Part shown: positions 1 through 6,041 of the stretch, piece after piece
Position numbering within the stretch: position 1 is the stretch's first letter
How the letters are laid out: each line of letters begins with the position of its first letter
Source: Clostridiales bacterium
Lineage (GTDB): Bacteria > Bacillota > Clostridia > Lachnospirales > Lachnospiraceae
Length of the DNA: 8,576 bases
Direction of reading: 5' to 3'
NCBI GenBank assembly: GCA_019416265.1
Contig: DXXQ01000225.1
Coordinates: 1 to 8,576 of the forward strand
Notes under the pieces: model-generated
Database searches by the model: none
What the model saw: only the letters and a program-made list of their open reading frames with translations
Told to the model about the DNA's origin: nothing
Position numbers and translations under genes: made by a program

Positions 1-2
1 GA

Positions 3-1052
3 GCAAGAGAGAAAGCGCAAAGAGGAGACCTCCTGTTCGGAACTGTGGAAACCTGGCTGATCTGGAAGCTGACAGGAGGGGCTGTCCATGTGACCGACTA
101 CTCCAATGCATCGAGAACCATGCTCTTTAACATCAATACCCTTCAGTGGGACGAAGAAATTTTAAAGGAGCTTGACATCCCATTCTCCATGCTTCCCGAG
201 GTGAAGCCCTCAAGCTGTATTTACGGAACAGCAGACCCCAGATTTTTAGGAGGCTCTATTCCCATAGCAGGAGCTGCGGGAGACCAGCAGGCCGCTCTTT
301 TCGGACAGACCTGCTTCAATCCCGGAGAAGCAAAAAATACCTACGGCACAGGCTGCTTCCTTTTAATGAACACAGGAGAAAAGCCTGTATTTTCTAAAAA
401 CGGCCTTGTGACCACCATTGCCTGGGGACTGGACGGAAAAGTAAATTATGCGCTGGAAGGCTCCATCTTCGTGGCAGGAGCAGCCATCCAGTGGCTCCGC
501 GACGAGCTGAGGATCATCGACTCAGCGGCTGATTCCGAATACATGGCAAAGAAAGTAAAGGATACCAACGGCTGCTATGTGGTTCCCGCCTTCACAGGCC
601 TCGGGGCCCCTCACTGGGATCAGTATGCAAGGGGAACCATAGTGGGGATCACCCGCGGGGTAAATAAATATCACATCATCCGAGCAACTCTGGAATCTCT
701 GGCTTATCAGGTAAACGACGTTCTGGAAGCCATGAAAGCAGATTCCGGAATCGATCTGGCAGCCCTCAAGGCAGACGGAGGCGCAAGCGCCAATGATTTT
801 CTGATGCAGACTCAGGCAGATATTATTAAAGCCCCTGTAAACCGTCCCCGCTGTGTGGAGACAACAGCCATGGGCGCAGCCTATCTGGCAGGCCTTGCCG
901 TAGGCTACTGGTCGGACAAGGAAGACGTAAGAAAGAACTGGGCCATTGACCGCACCTTCCGGCCCTCCCTTGACGAGGAAGAGCGCATGAAACGGGTGAA
1001 GGGCTGGAACAAGGCTGTGAAATATGCATACGGCTGGGCCAGGGAAGACTGA
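3..1052 (+). CDS. glpK: Glycerol kinase, C-terminal part (5' end outside window)
   Basis: This enzyme phosphorylates glycerol with ATP to sn-glycerol-3-phosphate in the cytoplasm. The frame is open from base 3, and 349 residues are visible. Glycerol kinases are about 500 residues, so roughly 150 N-terminal residues lie upstream of the window; the GTG at 45 is internal, because the codons before it already encode family sequence ending LLFGT. Recognisable blocks follow in order: WLIWKLTGG, VTDYSNASRTMLFN, AGDQQAALFGQ, NTYGTGCFLLMNTGE, YALEGSIFVAGAAIQWLRDE, the FGGY-kinase signature region VVPAFTGLGAPHWD, ADGGASANDFLMQ and TAMGAAYLAGLAVGYW. The C-terminus is complete. From memory, Gram-positive PTS-regulated glycerol kinases carry a phosphorylatable His in a YHFYG-like loop just before the PIAG/AGDQQ block; here that place reads DPRFLG, with Arg (bases 240-242). 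The next gene starts 17 bases after the stop, so it is the upstream member of the glycerol operon. Confidence 0.96.
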   Translation, partial: AREKAQRGDLLFGTVETWLIWKLTGGAVHVTDYSNASRTMLFNINTLQWDEEILKELDIPFSMLPEVKPSSCIYGTADPRFLGGSIPIAGAAGDQQAALFGQTCFNPGEAKNTYGTGCFLLMNTGEKPVFSKNGLVTTIAWGLDGKVNYALEGSIFVAGAAIQWLRDELRIIDSAADSEYMAKKVKDTNGCYVVPAFTGLGAPHWDQYARGTIVGITRGVNKYHIIRATLESLAYQVNDVLEAMKADSGIDLAALKADGGASANDFLMQTQADIIKAPVNRPRCVETTAMGAAYLAGLAVGYWSDKEDVRKNWAIDRTFRPSLDEEERMKRVKGWNKAVKYAYGWARED

Positions 1053-1069
1053 CCGGGGGGAGGAAAACT

Positions 1070-2506
1070 ATGTATGACGTCATTATAATCGGAGGCGGGG
1101 TATCCGGCACTGCCTCTGCAAGAGAGCTTTCCCGTTACAGAGGAAGCTTCTGCCTGCTGGAAAAAGAGGAGGATCTGTGCAGCGGAACCTCCAAAGCGAA
1201 CAGCGGAATCGTACACGCCGGCTACGACGCCCCTGCCGGCTCCCTGATGGCAGAGCTCAACGTCCGTGGAAATGAAAAAATGGAAGCCCTTTCCAAAGAA
1301 CTGGACTTTCCGTTTAAACGGAACGGCTCCCTTGTCCTTTGCTTTTCCCCCGAGGAGCTTCCCGCCCTTGAGGCGCTTCTGGAAAGAGGCAGGACAAACG
1401 GCGTAAAAGGACTGCGGATCCTGGACAGGGAAGAGGTTCTGGAAATGGAGCCGAATGTATCCGACGAAGTTTACGCCGCCCTGTATGCGCCTACGGCAGG
1501 AATCGTCTGCCCCTTTGAAATGAATCTCGCCTTTGGGGAAAACGCATATGAAAACGGAGTGGAGTTTCATTTTGACACAGAAGTCACAAAAATCGCAAAA
1601 ACAGAAACCGGCTACCGGATTTCCACAAACAAAGGGGAATTTGACACAAGATGTATTGTAAATGCAGCGGGAGTTTACGCAGATGTCCTCCATAACATGG
1701 TAAGCCGCCGGAAACTCCGCATCACCCCAAGAAGAGGGGATTACTGCCTCCTTGACAAAAGTGCGGGCAGTCATGTAAGCAGAACTGTTTTTGCCCTTCC
1801 GGGGAAAGAAGGAAAAGGGGTTCTTGTAACTCCCACCGTTCACGGAAATCTCCTCATGGGCCCGACAGCCATAGACATTCAGGAAAAAGAAGGGACAAAC
1901 ACAACGGCAGAGGGACTGGCCCAGGTCATAAAGAAAGCCGGGAAAAATGTAAAAAACCTTCCCCTCCGACAGGTGATCACCTCCTTCTCAGGACTTCGCG
2001 CCCATGAGGACGGACAGGAATTTATCATAGAAGAGGCAGAGGACGCACCGGGCTTCATCGACTGCGCAGGCATCGAATCCCCGGGACTTACAAGCGCACC
2101 CGCCATAGGAGAAAGGGTGGCAGAAATCCTCAGAGAAAAGCTTTCCCTGGAAGAAAAGGAGAACTTCAAAAGCAAAAGAAAAGGCCTTCTCCGTCCATCC
2201 TCCCTTTCTATAGAAGAAAGAAATGAACTTATCAAAAAAAATCCTGCCTACGGAAATATCATCTGCCGCTGTGAGATGGTGACAGAGGGCGAAATCCTGG
2301 AAGCCATCCGCCGTCCCCTGGGGGCGAAATCCCTGGACGGTGTGAAACGCCGCACAAGGGCGGGGATGGGCCGCTGTCAGTCAGGTTTTTGTTCGCCCAG
2401 GGTTATGGAACTCCTTGCCCGGGAGCTGGGGGTGGAGCTGTCAGAGATCACCAAGTCCGGAAAAGGTTCAAAGCTGATCTGCGGAACAAATAAGGACAGT
2501 CTGTGA
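1070..2506 (+). CDS. GlpA-like FAD-dependent glycerol-3-phosphate dehydrogenase with C-terminal [2Fe-2S] (BFD-like) domain
   Basis: The likely role is oxidation of glycerol-3-phosphate to dihydroxyacetone phosphate, inferred from position after glpK and from architecture. The protein has 478 residues. The N-terminus VIIIGGGVSG is a GxGxxG FAD-binding fold (Gly8, Gly10, Gly13), followed by the GTSKANSGIVHAGYDA block typical of the GlpA/L-2-hydroxyglutarate oxidase (DAO) family. The C-terminal part (about 395-455) is a BFD-like [2Fe-2S] domain with Cys399-x-Cys401 and Cys436-x4-Cys441, plus the RRTRAGMGRCQ segment that E. coli GlpA also has. The ATG at 1070 follows a strong GGGGGAGG site. It differs from E. 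coli GlpA (about 540 residues) in being shorter, and no membrane segment is evident. The next gene begins 15 bases downstream. Alternatives are L-2-hydroxyglutarate oxidase or a general NADH-oxidase subunit. From memory and unchecked, a related Thermotoga pair was described as an NADH oxidase. Confidence 0.88.
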   Translation: MYDVIIIGGGVSGTASARELSRYRGSFCLLEKEEDLCSGTSKANSGIVHAGYDAPAGSLMAELNVRGNEKMEALSKELDFPFKRNGSLVLCFSPEELPALEALLERGRTNGVKGLRILDREEVLEMEPNVSDEVYAALYAPTAGIVCPFEMNLAFGENAYENGVEFHFDTEVTKIAKTETGYRISTNKGEFDTRCIVNAAGVYADVLHNMVSRRKLRITPRRGDYCLLDKSAGSHVSRTVFALPGKEGKGVLVTPTVHGNLLMGPTAIDIQEKEGTNTTAEGLAQVIKKAGKNVKNLPLRQVITSFSGLRAHEDGQEFIIEEAEDAPGFIDCAGIESPGLTSAPAIGERVAEILREKLSLEEKENFKSKRKGLLRPSSLSIEERNELIKKNPAYGNIICRCEMVTEGEILEAIRRPLGAKSLDGVKRRTRAGMGRCQSGFCSPRVMELLARELGVELSEITKSGKGSKLICGTNKDSL

Positions 2507-2521
2507 GAAAGGGGGAGGAAG

Positions 2522-3817
2522 ATGAAAAACTATGAGATCGTGATCATCGGAGGAGGGCCTGCAGGACTGGCTGCAGCCATTGCCGCAAAAGAGGCGGGGA
2601 TTAGAGATATCCTGATCCTGGAAAGGGATAGGGAGCTTGGCGGAATTCTCAACCAGTGCATTCACAACGGCTTCGGCCTCCACACCTTTAAGGAAGAGCT
2701 GACTGGCCCGGAATATGCAGGCCGCTTCATCCGCAGGGTCACAGACCTTGGAATAGAATATAAACTCAATACCATGGCCCTGGAGCTTGGCAAAGATCGG
2801 ACAGTCACAGCCATGAACAGCCGGGACGGCCTTTTTACCCTGAAGGCGGGAGCTGTGATCCTTGCCATGGGCTGCAGGGAACGATCCAGGGGCGCGCTGA
2901 ATATCCCCGGATACCGCCCTGCAGGAATCTACTCAGCCGGAACTGCCCAAAGACTTGTAAACATCGAGGGCTATCTCCCGGGCAGAGAGGTTGTGATCCT
3001 GGGCTCGGGAGACATCGGCCTAATTATGGCAAGGCGCATGACCCTGGAAGGGGCAAAGGTCAAGGTGGTGGCAGAGCTGATGCCCTATTCCGGAGGACTG
3101 AAGAGAAACATTGTCCAGTGTCTCGACGATTTCGGGATTCCCCTGAAGCTAAGTCATACAGTGGTAGATATCAAAGGGAAAAAACGCCTTGAGGGAGTCA
3201 CCCTTGCAGAGGTAGATTCCTTCGGAAAACCCATTCCCGGCACAGAGGAAGAGTATTCCTGTGATACCCTTCTCCTCTCTGTGGGACTGATTCCCGAAAA
3301 CGAGCTGTCCCGGGAGTGCGGAGTGGAAATCAATCCGATCACCTCCGGCCCCACAGTAAACGAGAGCCTGGAGACAAGCATCCCGGGGATTTTTGCCTGT
3401 GGAAATGTACTCCATGTACATGATCTGGTGGATTTCGTTTCTGAGGAGGCTGCGGCTGCGGGAAGACATGCGGCAGCCTTTGTCCGCGGAGCCGGCGTAG
3501 CAAAAGAACATCCCTTCAAAAAAAGCCAGACTGTGGAAATAAAGCCGGAAAAGGGAATCCGCTATATCGTACCGTCAACCATCGACCTCAGTAGAATGGA
3601 AGAAAAGCTCACCCTACGCTTTCGGGTGGGAAACGTATATAAAAACTGCTGGATCTGCGCATATTTTGACGAGAAACTGGGCATCCGAAGGAAACGTCCT
3701 GTGGCTGCACCCGGGGAAATGGAGGAGCTTACGCTTACCAGGCAGAAGCTCCTGGAATATCCGGATCTGAAAACAATTACGCTGAAAATAGAGGAGGCAC
3801 AGGAAGATGGCAGATAA
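2522..3817 (+). CDS. NAD(P)/FAD-dependent oxidoreductase, probable partner subunit of the GlpA-like enzyme
   Basis: This is a 431-residue flavoprotein of the pyridine nucleotide-disulfide oxidoreductase fold. Three landmarks show this: an N-terminal FAD motif VIIGGGPAG (Gly10, Gly12, Gly15), an internal NAD(P)-binding motif VVILGSGDIG (Gly161-Gly166), and the second FAD contact block SIPGIFACGN (Cys293-Gly294-Asn295). No CxxxxC redox-active disulfide is seen after the first motif; the GGILNQCIHNGFG block has a single Cys. The probable job is to pass electrons between the GlpA-like flavin and NAD(H) or another carrier, in place of GlpB. Start choice: ATG 2522 is preceded by GGGGGAGG and lies 15 bases after the previous stop. 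The 3' end overlaps the next gene by 11 bases, pointing to translational coupling and a stable complex. Opine oxidase and hydrogen cyanide synthase use comparable flavoprotein pairs, so substrate assignment rests on operon context rather than on this protein. Confidence 0.87.
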   Translation: MKNYEIVIIGGGPAGLAAAIAAKEAGIRDILILERDRELGGILNQCIHNGFGLHTFKEELTGPEYAGRFIRRVTDLGIEYKLNTMALELGKDRTVTAMNSRDGLFTLKAGAVILAMGCRERSRGALNIPGYRPAGIYSAGTAQRLVNIEGYLPGREVVILGSGDIGLIMARRMTLEGAKVKVVAELMPYSGGLKRNIVQCLDDFGIPLKLSHTVVDIKGKKRLEGVTLAEVDSFGKPIPGTEEEYSCDTLLLSVGLIPENELSRECGVEINPITSGPTVNESLETSIPGIFACGNVLHVHDLVDFVSEEAAAAGRHAAAFVRGAGVAKEHPFKKSQTVEIKPEKGIRYIVPSTIDLSRMEEKLTLRFRVGNVYKNCWICAYFDEKLGIRRKRPVAAPGEMEELTLTRQKLLEYPDLKTITLKIEEAQEDGR

Positions 3818-4190
3818 GACAGAAGGAAAAACAGAAGAAAAGAAGCTGATCTGCATCGGCTGTCCCATGGGCTGTCCCATAACAGTTGCCATGAGGGGAG
3901 GGGAGATCCTGAATATCACAGGGAACACCTGTAAGCACGGGGCAGAATACACAGAAAAAGAAGTAACGTCCCCCACCCGCATCCTCACCACCACAGTGCG
4001 GATCGCAGGGAGAACATCAGGGATGCTTTCCGTGAAGACGGAAAGGGATATCCCCAAGGGAGAACTCTTTGCCGTCCTTCAGGCCCTGAAAAATCTGGAG
4101 GCAGTCCCCCCTGTCAGAATCGGGGATGTGATTCTGGCAAACGCAGCATCCACAGGGGTGGATGTGGTGGCAACGAAAAATATTGATTAA
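3807..4190 (+). CDS. DUF1667 family protein with four-cysteine iron-sulfur-like motif, third subunit of the glycerol-3-phosphate oxidising complex
   Basis: This small soluble protein of 127 residues is recognised as DUF1667 from its CIGCPMGCPITV start and its position behind the two flavoproteins. It has Cys16-x2-Cys19-x3-Cys23 and Cys42 (in NTCKHG), a C-x2-C-x3-C-x18-C pattern like the [4Fe-4S] site at the N-terminus of molybdopterin oxidoreductases. No molybdopterin-binding domain follows, since the protein ends about 85 residues later. No signal peptide or membrane segment is evident. The ATG at 3807 lies inside the end of the preceding gene and has AGGAGG about 9 bases upstream. The inferred role is an electron-relay subunit standing where E. 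coli has GlpC. The biochemical function of this family is, as far as I know, not established. A structural zinc site is the main alternative to an Fe-S cluster. Confidence 0.85.
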   Translation: MADKTEGKTEEKKLICIGCPMGCPITVAMRGGEILNITGNTCKHGAEYTEKEVTSPTRILTTTVRIAGRTSGMLSVKTERDIPKGELFAVLQALKNLEAVPPVRIGDVILANAASTGVDVVATKNID

Positions 4191-4191
4191 C

Positions 4192-4229
4192 CCGGTTTTC
4201 GTCACAGTAACGAAGCTGCGGAAAATTTT
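4192..4229 (+). terminator. Weak terminator-like hairpin after the glycerol operon
   Basis: An outer CCG (4192-4194) can pair with CGG (4219-4221), and an inner TTCGT (4198-4202) with ACGAA (4210-4214), around a 7-base loop. AAAATTTT follows (4222-4229). The stem is short and interrupted by an internal loop, and the T run is only four bases. It may give partial termination between the two operons; it is not a classical strong intrinsic terminator. Confidence 0.25.
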
Positions 4230-4250
4230 GGTGGCAAAAGCTCTGCAATA

Positions 4251-4279
4251 TTGACAAACTTCTCCAATCATGATAAATT
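4251..4279 (+). promoter_or_regulatory. Sigma-A-type promoter of the pilus operon
   Basis: A perfect -35 TTGACA (4251-4256) is followed by 17 bases and TAAATT (4274-4279), a 4/6 match to the -10 consensus. A TG dinucleotide one base upstream (4271-4272) makes it an extended -10. Transcription would start near 4286, giving a 5' leader of about 40 bases before pilB. It is the only convincing promoter in the 110-base gap and shows that the pilus genes form a transcription unit separate from the glycerol genes. Confidence 0.7.
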
Positions 4280-4286
4280 TTATCAT
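4270..4286. promoter_or_regulatory. Palindromic operator over the -10, Fur-like 7-1-7 box
   Basis: ATGATAAA-T-TTTATCAT is a perfect 17-base palindrome with one central base, and it covers the whole -10 element. Its core TGATAAA-N-TTTATCA (4271-4285) matches the Bacillus Fur consensus TGATAAT-N-ATTATCA at 12 of 14 symmetric positions, differing only at the innermost base of each arm. A repressor bound here would block RNA polymerase. It is less like the PerR and Zur boxes. AT-rich palindromes are used by other regulator families, so Fur itself is an inference. Confidence 0.5.
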
Positions 4287-4290
4287 ATAA

Positions 4291-4309
4291 AAATGACTAA
4301 ATGTCATTT
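4291..4309. repeat. Perfect 7-base inverted repeat in the pilB leader
   Basis: AAATGAC (4291-4297) and GTCATTT (4303-4309) are exact inverted repeats separated by five bases. The element begins about five bases after the predicted transcription start and ends five bases before the pilB ribosome binding site. It could be a second protein-binding site or a short mRNA hairpin influencing stability or translation. The sequence alone does not decide between these. Confidence 0.5.
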
Positions 4310-4314
4310 GTGAT

Positions 4315-4319
4315 GGGAG
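4315..4319 (+). promoter_or_regulatory. Ribosome binding site that sets the pilB start
   Basis: GGGAG lies eight bases before ATG 4328. The in-frame ATGs at 4301 and 4313 have no such site upstream, and 4301 lies in the loop of the leader inverted repeat. Translation therefore most likely begins at 4328, nine codons inside the longest open frame. Confidence 0.7.
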
Positions 4320-4327
4320 ACAAAAAA

Positions 4328-6022
4328 ATGGCTTTGAGACGAGAGAGAATGAGGCTTGGTGACCTTCTGATAAAGCAGAACGTACTCACTGAGGAAGAAC
4401 TGGCGAAAGCCCTGGCTTTGCAGAAAGGCAGCGGGAAGAAAATCGGGGAAGTCCTTGTTGACGAAGGATTTATTTCCGAGGAACTGATCATCCGGGCCTT
4501 ACAGATGCAGCTGGGGCTTAAAGTCGTTCAGCTCACCGGAATCACCATTCCCAGGGAGGTTCGGAACCTGATCCCCCTGGAGCTTTTGAAGAAATACATC
4601 TGTGTTCCCTTTGAACTGGATCCTTATAATGCAAATATTCTCCATCTGGCCATGTCAGATCCCATGGATCTGTCTGCCATCGATGACATTTCCATTGTGA
4701 CGAACCTTCAGGTGGAGCCCTACATAGCATCGACGAGAGAAATCCTGGCTGTGATCGACCGGTTCTACGGAGCCACAGAGACCATGAATGCAGCCAGAAG
4801 ATTTACCCAGGAGAGGGCACTTCTCCGGGGGAATATGGCAGAGGAGACAGACGAGGCAGACGTAAGCGACGCCCCGATCGTACAGCTTGTCCGTTCCCTG
4901 ATCGAGCAGGCGATCCGCCAGAGAGCCAGCGATATACATATTGAGGCGCTGGAAAGCAAGGTTCGTGTCCGTTACCGCATCGACGGCTCTCTTTACGAGA
5001 GAATGGTATACGACAACAGCCTTCTTCCCGCTATTTCCACCCGTATCAAGATTATGGGAGGCATGGATATTTCCGAGAAGAGGAAGCCTCAGGACGGAAG
5101 AATGAGCATAATGGTAGACAGACAGGAGTACGACATCCGAATTTCCTCCATTCCCACAGTACACGGAGAAAAAATCGTGATGCGAATCTCCTCCAAGCTT
5201 GCCCTTACCAAGAATAAGAGGGAGCTGGGACTTTCCTCTGAAGAGCTGGTGCGCTTTGACCATATGCTTGCCAACCCCTTTGGGATCATCTTTGTGACAG
5301 GCCCCACAGGAAGCGGTAAATCCACCACTTTGTATACGGCTCTCAGTGAATTAAACAAAGAAGAAGTAAACATTGTAACGGTAGAGGATCCTGTAGAGGC
5401 AGATATCGAGGGCATCAACCAGATTCAGGTAAACAATAAGGTGGATTTAAACTTTGCCTCCGCCCTTCGTTCCATCCTCCGTCAGGACCCGGATATTATT
5501 ATGATCGGTGAGATCCGAGACAGAGAGACTGCCGCCATTGCAGTACAGGCATCCATTACCGGTCATCTGGTTGTTTCCACCCTTCACACCAACAATGCGG
5601 TGGGAACCCTGAACCGAATGGCAGACATGGGAGTGGAGCGTTATCTCATTGCCGATTCTGTCGTAGGCGTTATTGCCCAGAGACTTGTCCGCAAGCTCTG
5701 TCCCCACTGCAGGAAGAAACGTCCCGCGACGCCGGAAGAGGCCAAGCTTCTTGGTCTGGCTCCGGGAGTTCCGGTGGATATCTACGAGCCCTGCGGCTGT
5801 AACCTCTGCAACAATACCGGATATTTCGGACGGACCGGTGTCTTTGAAATCATGGAGGTAAATGAAGAAATCCGCAAGCTTATCGCTGAGAACGGAACCA
5901 CGGAGGAGCTTGAGGAGGCAGCCAGAAGAGGGGGGATGCGAACCCTTCGGGAAAACGGCATTCGGTATGTACTGGACGGTACCACCTCTGTGGAAGAGGT
6001 TTTAAAGGCTACCTACGAATAA
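4328..6022 (+). CDS. pilB: Type IV pilus extension ATPase PilB with c-di-GMP-binding MshEN domain
   Basis: This cytoplasmic hexameric ATPase powers pilin polymerisation. It has 564 residues from ATG 4328, typical for PilB. Residues 9-61 form an MshEN (GspE_N) domain: motif 1 at 9-32 starts RLG and ends in Gln, a five-residue spacer KGSGK follows, and motif 2 at 38-61 starts KIG and ends in Gln. This is the two-by-24-residue layout of c-di-GMP-binding MshEN domains, with Lys for Arg at the start of motif 2. The T2SSE part follows: N2 region from about 179 (SDIHIEAL), Walker A GPTGSGKST (325-333), Asp box VEDPVE (352-357), Walker B region with GEIRD (Glu395), His box HLVVSTLHT (413-421), and a zinc-type site CPHC (458, 461) with CGCNLC (489, 491, 494). 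GspE of type II secretion is the relative to exclude; adjacent pilT argues for a pilus. It heads the operon, 19 bases before pilT. Confidence 0.95.
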   Translation: MALRRERMRLGDLLIKQNVLTEEELAKALALQKGSGKKIGEVLVDEGFISEELIIRALQMQLGLKVVQLTGITIPREVRNLIPLELLKKYICVPFELDPYNANILHLAMSDPMDLSAIDDISIVTNLQVEPYIASTREILAVIDRFYGATETMNAARRFTQERALLRGNMAEETDEADVSDAPIVQLVRSLIEQAIRQRASDIHIEALESKVRVRYRIDGSLYERMVYDNSLLPAISTRIKIMGGMDISEKRKPQDGRMSIMVDRQEYDIRISSIPTVHGEKIVMRISSKLALTKNKRELGLSSEELVRFDHMLANPFGIIFVTGPTGSGKSTTLYTALSELNKEEVNIVTVEDPVEADIEGINQIQVNNKVDLNFASALRSILRQDPDIIMIGEIRDRETAAIAVQASITGHLVVSTLHTNNAVGTLNRMADMGVERYLIADSVVGVIAQRLVRKLCPHCRKKRPATPEEAKLLGLAPGVPVDIYEPCGCNLCNNTGYFGRTGVFEIMEVNEEIRKLIAENGTTEELEEAARRGGMRTLRENGIRYVLDGTTSVEEVLKATYE

Positions 6023-6041
6023 AAAATCAGGGGTCATAAAC

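Noticed and set aside
905..1843. Long minus-strand open frame of 312 codons
   Set aside because: It lies opposite the end of glpK and most of the FAD-binding half of the GlpA-like gene, both of which have unmistakable family motifs. Its translation has no recognisable domain and a Cys/Phe-rich composition typical of an antisense shadow.
3149..3519. Two overlapping minus-strand frames of about 120 codons
   Set aside because: Both are opposite the conserved NAD/FAD oxidoreductase frame, overlap each other in different frames and have no recognisable motif.
4301..4327. Upstream start codon for pilB at 4301
   Set aside because: No ribosome binding site precedes it, it sits in the loop of the leader inverted repeat, and the PilB family motif begins only after the better-supported ATG 4328.
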